Source: Narthecium ossifragum
Lineage: Eukaryota; Streptophyta; Magnoliopsida; Dioscoreales; Nartheciaceae
Assembly (NCBI GenBank): GCA_963920575.1
Contig: OY986971.1
Span: 3,318,340-3,382,339 of the forward strand
DNA: 64,000 nt
Direction: 5' to 3'
A model generated the notes under the pieces. The model saw only the letters and a list, made by a program, of their open reading frames with translations, made no database searches and was not told the origin of the DNA. Shown piece after piece: positions 10,853-20,420 of this stretch. The position numbers and the translations under genes are program-made. How positions within the stretch are numbered: the stretch's first letter is position 1; each line of letters begins with the position of its first letter.

Positions 10853-11234
10853 ATCTGGTGAAAGCAGTCCCTGATGACCACAAGAAGTTCCTAGCGGACT
10901 TGGTTTGGATTCATGAGGAGGTAATATGCTTTTCTGGAGGGTAACTCGATTGCTTAGTGGCTAATGTGTGCTTTGATATAACTGCGGACTTGGTATTAGG
11001 AATGTAGAGCCTTAGCATGTTGAGTTTTATGCTAATAAAGGGTGGTTACTGCAGGACAATGTTTGCATTGTCACTCCAGAAGGGAGGATCTTTTGCAAAT
11101 TAGTAGCTGTTCATGCTGGCTTGGAGAAATCGAAAGGGGTCAATGAGCAGCTCAAACTTTTGAAAGCCAGGGATACAAGTGTGCCAAAGGTGGAAGCTCT
11201 TAGTGGAAGACAGAATGTTTGGGAAATACCAAAG
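10853..11234 (+). pseudogene. RLPH2: Two exons of an RLPH2-type phosphatase (Rhizobiales-like PPP family), gene fragment
   Basis: Exon 1 (10853-10920), after a TTGTAG acceptor, gives [20 protein letters not shown] and HEE with a GTAATA donor. Exon 2 (11055-11234), after CTGCAG, gives DNVCIVTPEGRIFCKLVAVH, AGLEKSKGVNEQLKLLKARD and TSVPKVEALSGRQNVWEIPK with a GTAGTG donor. Order, spacing and phase match the middle to C-terminal part of Arabidopsis RLPH2 (At3g09970), a calcineurin-like phosphoesterase with tyrosine-phosphatase activity; VHAGLE is its late metal-binding motif. Exons with the earlier metal-binding motifs are not found upstream, and the 3' exons would fall in or after the 200-N gap, where I see none. 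It is therefore a fragment, or a gene disrupted on both sides, though these exons carry no stop. Confidence 0.72.
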
Positions 11235-11300
11235 GTAGTGTGAGCTGTATTTGTTCTCTTTTTTGCATATATATGGTGGCTTAAGTGACAGTCCATTTAC

Positions 11301-11500
11301 NNNNNNNNNNNNNNNNNNNNNNNNNNNNNNNNNNNNNNNNNNNNNNNNNNNNNNNNNNNNNNNNNNNNNNNNNNNNNNNNNNNNNNNNNNNNNNNNNNNN
11401 NNNNNNNNNNNNNNNNNNNNNNNNNNNNNNNNNNNNNNNNNNNNNNNNNNNNNNNNNNNNNNNNNNNNNNNNNNNNNNNNNNNNNNNNNNNNNNNNNNNN
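11301..11500. other. Assembly gap (exactly 200 N)
   Basis: A round-number gap. The sequence at its right edge is a 30-bp tandem repeat, which is probably why assembly failed. The true length is unknown. Confidence 0.99.
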
Positions 11501-11572
11501 TTAATTCAATTTTTCACATGTGTAATTGTTTTAATTCAATTTTTCACATGTGTAATTATTTAATTCAATTTT
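11501..11572. repeat. 30-bp tandem repeat flanking the gap
   Basis: The unit ttaattcaatttttcacatg + tgtaattgtt occurs twice and a third, partial copy follows. Earlier units are probably hidden in the gap. Confidence 0.85.
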
Positions 11573-12300
11573 TAATGTATGTGTTCTTTAAATGAACTCT
11601 TTTAATATTTTATTTTTTGGACAATAAATAACCTAGCAGTTTTTTTTCATTAATTTATTTTGACATATTGGTGGTTTAACCCGATATTAGAGGATAGTTT
11701 AAATTATAATTCCAGATGAGAGTGGATGTGACTTTGAATTCGGACTCGATCCGTTTGTTTCTTCAAGTAAATATTCTTTGTAATCTCTCAGCTGACGAAC
11801 TTTGAAATGATGGTGAGGTTGACGTTGTCGGCAACAATTGGCAACGTCGAGCTCCTTCGTCTTGATGTCGAGCTCCTGAACCCGACCGTCTTCGCCGATC
11901 ACGGCCCAGCCCCCGATCTCGATCATTCTCTCGCCAAGCAGGTCGCCACCGCCTTCAGCGGGCGGGTATGTTGGCGGCGGGATGAAAGAGGTTAGGCTTG
12001 GATTTGTAACCCTAAGACTTCCCTTATATGGGTCGTTGATCTTTATGATCCAACGACTCAGATATGAGTCAATACAAAACCTGAAGCTATCTTTTTTTTA
12101 GCATTAATCGAGTAAAGATCTAAGGTTAAGACAATATTGGGTTTCGTAATTCTCGAATAAAAATATCTACGCATTTAGATAAATGGATATTGTAAATCTT
12201 CACTTTTGAACAATTGCTCAGACGTTAACCAACTTATAAATCACAAAAAAAAATATAATATCCGTGTCGTAGGCACATGTATTTACTATAAGGTTTGCCT
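11573..12300. other. Intergenic, with one GC-rich coding-like stretch
   Basis: Around 11700-11995 the sequence is GC-rich and both strands are open for 60-75 codons, but neither translation is recognisable. It may be a degraded exon or retroelement fragment. The rest is AT-rich with no gene. Confidence 0.35.
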
Positions 12301-12400
12301 CGGTACAAGTAAGGGATAATGTTGTATTTGAGGGATAATGTTGTATTTGAGGGATAATGTTGCACTTATAAGGTTTGCCTCGGTACAGGTGAGGTTCTAC
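12301..12400. repeat. Short tandem repeats within a duplicated phrase
   Basis: A 21-bp unit (agggataatgttgtatttg-) is repeated three times and bracketed by two copies of 'ataaggtttgcctcggtaca'. Confidence 0.8.
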
Positions 12401-12502
12401 CGAAATTTTTTGAAAAAAACTCTATATATCCGTAACGTAGGCACGGGCATTCCCTAATATATATATATACACCCCTTTTTTACCTGTATTGTGAAAATGA
12501 TA

Positions 12503-12751
12503 AAGATTCGTGTACATGACCTACATCTAATCAATCCACCGGTAGTGTTCTACCGATAGATTAGAACAACCAATCGGTAGTATTATACCGATTAGATTAT
12601 TGATACATTCAATCGGTAGATGTTTACCGATCTACCGATTGGTTAATCTAATTCATCGGTTGTGTTTCTACCTATGAACTAGGTGAATCAATAGGTAGAT
12701 ATCTACTTATTGAAGGGCATGTACAGCCCTTATCCATGTATCCAAATCAGC
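12503..12751. repeat. Foldback element, copy B of the ATCGGTAG family
   Basis: Begins aagattcgtgtacatg and ends catgtatccaaatc, its imperfect reverse complement. Inside are alternating ATCGGTAG and CTACCGAT blocks (for example 12540-12560, 12573-12590, 12620-12650) able to form several stacked hairpins. Same end and core motifs as the copies at 6494, 15966 and 48091. Confidence 0.72.
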
Positions 12752-12774
12752 ATCCCTGTGTGATGCATGATAAG

Positions 12775-13295
12775 AAGATGAACCGGTGCTCCCAAGGTGG
12801 TCGAGACGCATCCAGTTTCCATCAGTTCGAATCAGGTCTCCGGACAAATGTGACCGTCGGTTGGGCATAACTTTTTATCACAGTGGCCCGATCGGGACGT
12901 ATGAGGTGTCAAAATGACCGGCTCGCCAAGCCCTACAAGAATCATCGGGGATCAATAGAGCCGCCATGACCCAAGGCGTCTCAACCCCAAATTCCTTAAT
13001 CTGATGCCCGAAAAATCACTTTTAGTAAAAACTTTTCTTTTTTGACAGTTTTTCCTTAATTAGGACTTTCCATATTTGATAGTTTCGGGATTAGTTTGAT
13101 TGAGGATTAGTTGTCTGAGTTCATCTGTAAGTGGGTTTCTCCTTACTTTATAAAATGAGTTTTAGGGTTTGTAGTTACACAGTTTTGGATTAATAAAATT
13201 TCGAGTAGTTTTCTGTTCTTGAGGATCTGATTTTCTCTTCCATAGAGAGACGATTGTCTCTCCCGACGATAAGCTTTCACGCTCACCCTGCACCA
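12775..13295 (+). mobile_element. LTR-like copy 1 (solo LTR candidate)
   Basis: Aligns along its length with 14612-15152. It has a TATA box (ctttataaaatg, about 13147), leader-like 'tttagggtttgta', and the shared end 'ttcacgctcaccctgcacca'. No gag or pol lies between or beside the two copies and no primer binding site follows, so both are probably solo LTRs or one decayed element. The left limit is approximate. Confidence 0.6.
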
Positions 13296-14225
13296 CCGTG
13301 AAAAACCTCCTCATTTTTTGGTTTGTTGCAACAAAAAGAAAACATATGGCTAATTTTTAGGGTTAAACACATATTAGTCCCTCAGGACACGGAATTCCAT
13401 GTTAGTCCCTGCAAGTTTAACAATATCGTATTGCTCCTTAAAAATAAGGGAGGAGTTTCAAATTCACCATCTCGTCCACCTCACCTCTGTTCAGTTAAAC
13501 GACTCAACCATGGTTAAAACTCAACTATGGGCTGTGAGGGGATAGGATACGCGCGCTTGTATAGCTAAAGGTTGAGGTTAGGAATCAGAGGTACACGTGT
13601 CTTTGTTGCATGTGTCATCACTCAATATACCTACTTCTTTTCATTTTGCATTTGAGTGACTTCTTCACGCGTCACATGCAAAACACACCCGTCTGGTGGA
13701 TCATGGATTGATGAGCTACGAAGGGCTATTCATGGGCAGGTATTTATGGGCCGGGCTTGAGCCAGCAAAACCAAACTTTGTGGATTCTGGCCGGCTGGGC
13801 CTAGCCTTCCCCAAGGCTAAGCTGAGCCTAGCCTTCCCCAAGACTAAGCCCAAACAAGAATCGAGCTAGGCTTGGTCCTGTGGAATTGGGTGGACAGTCC
13901 TAAGTTTAAAATGGAGTTCGAGGGGTTGCGACATATAGCACTTATGAGTGAGATTGATAAGGGAAATCTTCAGATGGTTCATTGCATAGCAATTAATTGA
14001 AGAATAACTAGAAAGTATATAAAAGATTTTAAAATTACTCTTCGAAGACTGAACAGGAAATTAAATAACCATAAATGTATGGTGGTTTAATATTAACATA
14101 TAAATTCTTGTGAGAATGTCTACTAAAACGTGGTGAGACTGAAGATTTTTAGGCCATACGCCGCACTTCTTCTATCCTACCTTAATCCAACACAACTAGC
14201 TTATTGTGCTTGATATGCAGTCTGC
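13296..14225. other. Intergenic, no gene seen
   Basis: Contains a phrase 'gggttaaacacatattagtccctc' (split: gggttaaacacatat, tagtccctcagg) at 13361 that resembles Mutator-like terminal repeats, but no partner arm is visible. A short direct duplication 'gcctagccttccccaa' lies near 13800-13845. Confidence 0.4.
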
Positions 14226-14559
14226 AAGACTCCAAGTGAATTTGGAGTTCTACCTCTACAACTCTGATTTTCTGATGTTACAGTTTTTTTTTAATAATTT
14301 TGGTGGTGATACAACAGATCTGCTTCATCTCCTGGTTGTGAGTTGTGTTGGTCATGGTGGTGATTTTGTTCCTCTAGTAAACCTGTTGTTGGATTTGAAG
14401 GTTCTGGAGATGATACTGTCTTTTTTGTGAAGTTTTTGTTTTGGGTTTGACATACATTCATACGATTGTAATCTATTATACCCTTGTAATTTTTCTCTAA
14501 ACTTTGTCTATTCTTTCGACTGAATTTCTCAAAAAAAAAAAAAAAGACTGCAAGTGAAT
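14226..14559 (+). mobile_element. Short poly(A) retroposon with 16-bp target duplication
   Basis: aagactccaagtgaat (14226-14241) and aagactgcaagtgaat (14544-14559) differ at one base and flank about 300 bp ending in an A-run (14531-14545). This is the signature of target-primed reverse transcription: a SINE, a 5'-truncated LINE or a processed transcript. I see no clear A/B box and no protein family in the insert. The insertion lies just upstream of LTR-like copy 2. Confidence 0.65.
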
Positions 14560-14611
14560 AGAGTTCCGAGATTTGCAGGAAAATTTCGACCAACCCCATT
14601 GAGAATGACAG

Positions 14612-15152
14612 ATATGATGCAGGACCAATTCCAGATCTAGATCTGGCTGAGCCCAATCCAGATCTCCGTACGACCGTAACCGTTAAATGGACATAACTTT
14701 CGCCCATGGTGTCTGATCGGGGCGTGTCACCAGCCGTTTCGATCGGCTCGACGAGCTCTACAAAACTCATTGGAGATCTACGATCTCTCCATGACCTGGG
14801 CCTCCAAAGATCCAGATTCCTTTTCTTTATGGCCTAAAAATCCGTTTTAGTGTAAATCTTTTTTTAAGCAGGTGATCGGTCTTTACTATTTTTAGCATGT
14901 TTTCATATTTCTAACCGCTTTCTTCTTTCTTAATTTCGGGATTGGTTCATTAGTGATTGGGTTTGAGTTTAATTCCTAATTTGAGTCCATCTGTAAGTTG
15001 GTCTCTCCTTATTCTATAAAAGGAGTTTAGGGTTTGTAATTCAGTAAGTTTTGAGTAGTTTTCTCCTCTTGAGAATTCTGGTTTTCTCTCCCACAGAGAG
15101 GACGGTCGTCTCTTTCGTCGAGAGACTATTCTTTCACGCTCACCCTGCACCA
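14612..15152 (+). mobile_element. LTR-like copy 2 (solo LTR candidate)
   Basis: Homologous to 12775-13295: shared blocks include 'ggacataactttcgccc', 'tccatctgtaagt', the TATA box 'attctataaaagg' (about 15011) and the final 'ttcacgctcaccctgcacca'. The two copies are clearly diverged, so they are not the paired LTRs of a recent insertion. Confidence 0.6.
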
Positions 15153-15250
15153 ATAACTGAGTTCGATTATGGGAATGGGGTAGTGGTCGGTTAATGGCAT
15201 GGGGCCCACTAGTATAGTTATAAGGTAGGGGTATATGCAAAGAACCCTGA

Positions 15251-15396
15251 TTGGGGTACATGCCACGTGGGCATGTGCAATGCACATGCCCACGTGGCAT
15301 GTACCCCAACCGTTGGATTGAATCGGGATGTGTGCCCGATTCAATCCAACGGTAATGATTTGTGTACATGGGTGGATCCCATGTACACAAATCATT
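15251..15396. repeat. Three consecutive perfect hairpins
   Basis: Hairpin 1: 29-bp perfect arms (15251-15279 and 15281-15309) around a single base; the arm contains ACATGCCACGTGGGCATGT. Hairpin 2: 18-bp perfect arms CCGTTGGATTGAATCGGG (15310-15327) and its complement (15335-15352) around 7 bases. Hairpin 3: 19-bp perfect arms AATGATTTGTGTACATGGG (15354-15372) and its complement (15378-15396) around 5 bases. They touch end to end with 0-1 base between. Hairpin 3 carries the end motif of the ATCGGTAG foldback family, and hairpin 1 shares CACGTGGCATGTGCA-like sequence with copy D at 48091. Confidence 0.97.
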
Positions 15397-15640
15397 TTTG
15401 ATATGCAAAACATCCTCCTTACTTTGTTATGCTATTTTTTTAGGGGTTTTAGTAGGAGCACCATTATATGAACTTATCTTACTAATAAAACATCATCCAT
15501 TAGATTTAGTGTAATTTTATATGCACTACATATTTTGTTATGTGCACTGCGCCAAAAATAATTTCATATTACCCATTATACCCTTATAGTAAAATCTCCA
15601 TACTACCCTTGTTTAATAAACCAACCAGCTTAGAAAGCTC

Positions 15641-16207
15641 ATAATATGCGCATGCACCGATATTTTTGTGCGCATGTACTGATTTTTTTTGTGCGCATGT
15701 TCCATTGCTTTTGTGTGATCCACATCCCTCCAAGAAATAGTCCGCTGAAACTGCTTTTTAACTCCTTTTCCTCACATGACAAGGGGTACAAGCATGGGGC
15801 ATCATATATTTTCCACGTACATCATGTTACTTATAATGTGCGAATGTACCGATATTTTTGTGCGCATGTACCGATATTTTTTATACATTTTCCGTGTACA
15901 TCATGTTGCTTATAACGTGCGCATGCACCGATATTTTTGTGCGCATGTACCGATATTTTTATGTACATGCCACCGAATCGGTAGTCCACTACCGATTCTT
16001 TTATCTAGTTCATCGTTAGATCACTACCGATAGACTAGATCAATGAATCGGTAGCTCACTGCCGATTGAATTATACCGGTAGTGAGGTACCAATTGGTTA
16101 ATAGAGTCCATCGGTATCGCACTATCGATGGACTATATGAAAAAATCAGCGCTCTTTTTGCGCATGTACTGATATGTTTGTGCGCATGTACTGATATTTT
16201 TGTACGC
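15641..16207. repeat. Repeats of GCGCATGTACCGATATTTTT
   Basis: The 20-bp phrase tgcgcatgtaccgatatttt recurs singly or in pairs at about 15648, 15668, 15839, 15861, 15918, 15939, 16158 and 16180 (some with accgat changed to actgat). Two of the pairs are part of a 79-bp tandem duplication (15808-15886 and 15887-15960). There is no coding content. Confidence 0.85.
15966..16140. repeat. ATCGGTAG family, copy C
   Basis: Includes a perfect 11-bp-arm palindrome GAATCGGTAGT-cc-ACTACCGATTC (15975-15998) and further ATCGGTAG/CTACCGAT blocks to about 16137. It is fused to the GCGCATGTACCGAT array and is less complete than copies A, B and D at its ends. Confidence 0.65.
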
Positions 16208-16439
16208 ATCTAATACTAAACCATGTTTCTTAATTAAAGGACAATAACGGGATATATCAAAAATCGTACATGGTGCACTTAGCATTCGATGGTGCTTTAA
16301 AACTCGCGTCCTGTGCACTTAGTAAAACCGGTAGTGCATATAACATGACCCTTAGATTTAACTCTTTAACACCATCTTAGAGTTTAAAAGACTCTTATAC
16401 CCATCTTCCTATTATTATCACCAGATCCCTTAAAACACC
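16208..16439. other. Intergenic spacer between repeat blocks
   Basis: No gene or strong repeat seen. Confidence 0.4.
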
Positions 16440-16905
16440 TCCCCCTCCATATCCAGAGGGCTCCCACCTCCAGATCTGCTGTCGCACCCACCCCCAGATC
16501 TCACCGGCCGCTCCCAAATCCCGATACGCGGCTGCCCCCACCCCCAGATCCGTCGCCGGCCACCGCCGCTCCAGATCCAGATCCGTCGCTGGTGGCTCCC
16601 AAATCCAGATCCGACGACGCCCCACCCCCAGATCCATCGCAGACGCTCCCATCTCCAGATCTGACCGGCCGCTCCCACCTCCAGATTCGTCACCGGCTGT
16701 TCCCATATCAAGATCCGCCACCTCCAGATCCATCATCGCCCTCTCCTAGATCCAGATCCACCATCGCCCCACCCCCATATCCGTCGCCGGCCGCTCCAGA
16801 TCCAGATCCACCGCCGCCGCCCCCATCCCAAGAACCGTCACCGGCCGCTCACAGATCCACATCCAGATCGAGATCCGGCCGGCTCCCACCTCCAGAGCTG
16901 ACGCG
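16440..16905. repeat. GC-rich minisatellite with CCAGATCC motif
   Basis: Irregular repeats built from ctcccacctccagatcc and ccagatccagatcc. Open frames on both strands (Pro/Ser-rich or Gly/Trp-rich) are by-products of the repeat. Confidence 0.8.
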
Positions 16906-16977
16906 ATGAATCGTCATGTTGAGGGAGACGTCGACGAGGTCGCGCTGCGGGAACCGGATCATCTGGCATGCTCAGGC

Positions 16978-17343
16978 GATGGCTTGGGCACAGACGAGCC
17001 GGATCAGGCGCGGATCATGGTAGCCACGGACACGACGGAGACGGCTAGGAGGACAGGAGAAAAGGTGGGGGTGCGGCTTGGATGAAACGAGGTCAGGGAG
17101 CGCGGACGAGCCGGATCGGGCGATGGCTTGGGCACAGACGAGCCGGATCGGGCGCGGATCAGGGTAGCCACGGACACGGCGGAGACGGCCAGGAGGAGAG
17201 GAGAAAAGGTGGGGGTGCGGCTTGGATGAAACAAGGTCAAGGAGCGCATTCAAGGATCGACGCCGGTGGGTCGGGAGCACCATCAAGGATCGGCGGCGGT
17301 GGGTCGGGAGCGCCATCAAGGATCGGCGGCGGTGGGTCGGTGG
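16978..17343. repeat. 144-bp tandem duplication followed by a 33-bp minisatellite
   Basis: gatggcttgggcacagacga begins at 16978 and again at 17122; the copies run about 144 bp each with few differences. From 17252 a 33-bp unit (aaggatcggcggcggtgggt...) repeats three times at 17252, 17285 and 17318. Both periods are multiples of three, which keeps frames open without showing a protein. Confidence 0.9.
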
Positions 17344-17607
17344 GGGCGTCGACTGGCTCCATGCCTCTCTTCTTAGCTAGAAAGTGCCAGGACATAGAGT
17401 GATGCAGTGTTTTATAACTGAGTGAATGAGTTGATGGTTGAGTAAGTTTGGTGATAGCTCCTTGTCTAATTTCCCTGTTCATCCGTAATAGATCCGACGA
17501 CCTCGTCGATGGGCTACCCTTCCCGATCGTTCCTCGGCGAGATCCTCCAGCCACCACCCTCCCCTGCACAGCTGTCATCAACCTCGACGAGCAGCAATAT
17601 TCTTTTT

Positions 17608-18070
17608 GCATATTTCCCTCTTCTCTTCTTGATTAATATACATGAATGTATTTCAGTATTCTCTTTGTAAAAACAGAACACCTATAAGTATTCTATTTGT
17701 CGGTATTCTCTTTATAAAAAGAGGATACCTATCAATATTCTCTTTGTAAAAAAAGAATACCTATCAGTATTCTCTTTGTAAAAAGAGAATGCCTCTATTC
17801 ATCATGTAAAAAGAGATTTCCCTCTTCTCTTCTTGATTAATATACATGAATGTATTTCAGTATTCTCTTTGTAAAAAGAGAATACCTATCAGTATTCTCT
17901 TTGTAATTCATCATGTAAAAAGAGATTTCCTTCTTCTCTTCTTGATTAATATACATGAATGTATTTCAATATTCTCTTTGTAAAAAGAGAATACCTATTA
18001 GTATTCTCTTTGTAAAAAGAGAATACATATCAGTATTCTCTTTGTAAAAAGAGAATACCTCTATTCATCA
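17608..18070. repeat. Hairpin-forming satellite, TATTCTCTTT-gta-AAAAGAGAATA
   Basis: About ten units of a roughly 32-bp repeat (cagtattctctttgtaaaaa + gagaatacctat), each itself an inverted repeat, at about 17656, 17703, 17733, 17765, 17854, 17888, 17966, 17999 and 18031. A longer block beginning tttccctcttctcttcttga and continuing into the hairpin units recurs at about 17613, 17816, 17926 and (changed) 18126, so the array has two levels. Confidence 0.92.
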
Positions 18071-18174
18071 TGTAAAAAGAGAATCCTTATCAAAAAGTAA
18101 TATTTGCTCATACGTTGTTTGCAGATTTCTCTCTCCTCTTCTTGATTCATATACATGAATGTATTTCAGTACTC

Positions 18175-18450
18175 TCTTCTCTTTTCTCTTTTTCAATTTT
18201 CTTTTTTCTCTTTTCACTTTTCACTTTTACTTTTCTCTTTTTCAATTTTCTCTTCCTCTTTTCTCTTTTCTCTTTTCTCTTCGATCCCCCGTCTCCGCCG
18301 CCATTCTCGTCGATGGCTGATCGACGAGAATAGCCATCGATGAGAATGGTGGCGGAGACGAGTGATCGAAGAGAAAAGAGAAAAAATAAAATTGAAAAAG
18401 AGAAAAGAGAAAATTAAAAAAAGAGAAAAATAAAAAAGAGAAAAGAGACA
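18175..18450. repeat. Large inverted repeat (arms about 120-140 bp)
   Basis: ccattctcgtcgatggct (18301-18318) pairs with agccatcgatgagaatgg (18332-18349) around 13 bases. Pairing extends outward through ttcgatc...cgtctccgccg and a long T/C-rich arm (ttttctctttttcaatttt-) against an A/G-rich arm. Several mismatches are present. Confidence 0.9.
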
Positions 18451-18621
18451 TAAGAGGAATCCTATGGATCCAAGGAAATTATTCTCCGGTAGCAAAATTG
18501 GTACTACATTCTGTTTTCATTTCACTTTTTAATTTTAACTTTTTAATTAAAAATAAGCTGATTTTCTCATTTTAATTTTCTGCATTTATTATTCCTTTGT
18601 AGGTCATAATATATCGAGCAA

Positions 18622-19190
18622 TTGAGACCGAGGGAGGGAGGGAGGGAGCCGACGTCTCCTCTTCCGACGACCGCCGGGAGGATCTCCATCTTCTCCGAGG
18701 TCCTCCACCCCCCTCTGGTTCTTCACCTCCGCACCACCTTCCTCCCCCCCTCCTCTGGTGCCGACATGGATTCAATACTCTCTATGACGGGTACCTCGCC
18801 GCCATCGTGGTCCCCGAGGGCTCCGTCGCCCCCGTCGGCTCCGCCATCGTGGTCTCCAAGAACTCCGTCGGCCCCGCCATCGTCGTCCCCTAGGGCTCCG
18901 TCGCCCGCCCCCGTCGGCCCCGCCATCAAGCTCTTCACCGCCATCGTGGTCCCAAAGGGCTCCGTCGGCCCCACCATCGCGCTCCTCGCCGCCATCGTGG
19001 TCCCCGAGGGCTCTTTCACCCCCGTCGGCCCCCCCATCGTCGTCCCCCGAGGGCTCCGTCGGCCCTGTCTGACCGGATCTGGGGTCGGAATGGGGTTTGG
19101 AGGTCGGAGGTGGCGGTCTTGGAAGGTGGCGGCGACGGGTTCCTTGAGGAAGAGGAGCTCGGAGTGGCGAGATCGACGGGCATGAGCGGA
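18622..19190. repeat. GC-rich minisatellite (gccatcgtggtccccgaggg unit)
   Basis: Imperfect tandem units around 'gccatcgtggtccccgaggg ctccgtcg' from about 18810 to 19065. The plus strand is open for 187 codons (Pro/Ser/Ala-rich) and the minus strand is also open. No domain is visible, so I do not call a gene. Confidence 0.75.
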
Positions 19191-20230
19191 CTGTCAAGGT
19201 AGTGAACAATGAGGAGGATGAGGATGTGGTTGGGGAGGAGGAAGACGAGGATGTTGATGTTGAAGATGGGGGAAGAAAAGGATGATGGGGAGGACGAAGA
19301 GGATGGGGAGCCTGGACCACGGGCAGGTTGATGAACACAGAGGGGGAGATTGATGGGCATGATCACGGGGAGGATGGTGACGAGGATGAGCATGGGGAGA
19401 TCGGGGAGGAGGTCCATCAAAAAGGTAAAAAAAGTCATCAGAATTACATAACAAATCCTAACCTCCCATAACTGTCTTAAAATGGTGCTTATAAATTAAA
19501 ACACCAGATGATGGTATACCAATTAATAAGTTTGCTTATTTTGATGTAAACACTAATTATTTTTTTTTTATTTATAAGAACTCATGTGTTCAAACTGCTA
19601 ATTTTTCCATATTAGCGGCCTGTGAAGTCTGAAAACGACAAGAAGGGTTTTGTATTGCTCGCTTAATTAGCTTTCAAAGCAATAGTTTTGTCAAGCATTT
19701 CTTCATTGACTTCATTGGGAGTTGTTAGCATTTAATATTTAGGAGTACGCTTTGTTTGCCAATCAAGGGACTCGAAGCTTCTTTTAATGGGCACCGCCTT
19801 TGACGACTTCTACGTCGTGTGAAAGCATGGATCTTAGATTAATAATGTTTACATATATAGTATGATAATCATTAATAAAGAAGAAGACTTATAATAATAT
19901 AGTGGTGCCACATGGTAGGGTAATCACCAACCTATCTCAATAACCACCCAATAACTCCATCCCATTAAATCCCCTCAACCTAGGATTATAATATCACATA
20001 GGCTTCACCTAAAACATTTTTCATCACATAGGACAACAAAAACTTATTTTATAATCATAACCTCATATAAAAATGATTCATCTGAATCTTGGAATCGGAA
20101 GTCACGACCGTCTCATATCTACATGCAAGATAGGAAAAGAGTGATGATGAACTATGCTATGACGCCATGACGGTGGGAGGCCGTGGGCCCCGCCACATTT
20201 TTGAATAAATTACATAAATATAGTGGCATA
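19191..20230. other. Acidic GA-rich stretch, then AT-rich upstream region of PMEI copy 2
   Basis: 19195-19430 is GA-rich and reads as an Asp/Glu-rich peptide on the plus strand with several stops, so not a gene. From about 19570 the sequence shares short blocks with 5.2-5.4 kb, upstream of PMEI copy 1. Confidence 0.45.
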
Positions 20231-20235
20231 ATTCC

Positions 20236-20420
20236 ATAGATAATAAGTTATTTTTATATAAATAGGTCATTCCTGCCCAATAAATTAAGTCCTATATAAA
20301 TAGTAGCCAACGTCAATAAAAGTAAAGGTTGAAAGTCCTATAAATAATAGCCAAATGGGTCACCCCCGCCTAACTATTTAAGTCCAATAAATAATAGGTC
20401 ATCCCTGCCCAACTATTTTC
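20236..20420. repeat. About 60-bp imperfect tandem repeat
   Basis: Phrases 'aataggtcattcctgcccaa', 'aatgggtcacccccgcctaa' and 'aataggtcatccctgcccaa' recur at about 20261, 20353 and 20393, each following 'agtcctataaataata'-like sequence. Confidence 0.7.

Noticed and set aside
12780..12860. tRNA-like B box (cagttcgaatcagg) suggesting a SINE
   Set aside because: No matching A box at the right distance, and the region aligns with LTR-like copy 2, which lacks the motif.
16395..16909. Overlapping open frames of 93-113 codons on both strands
   Set aside because: They follow the CCAGATCC minisatellite; amino-acid pattern simply mirrors the repeat.
17608..18070. Regularly spaced repeats resembling a CRISPR array
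   Set aside because: Units are contiguous or irregular with no unique spacers and this is plant nuclear DNA.
18622..19185. 187-codon plus-strand open frame
   Set aside because: Encoded by a minisatellite, Pro/Ser/Ala-rich, opposite strand equally open, no domain.
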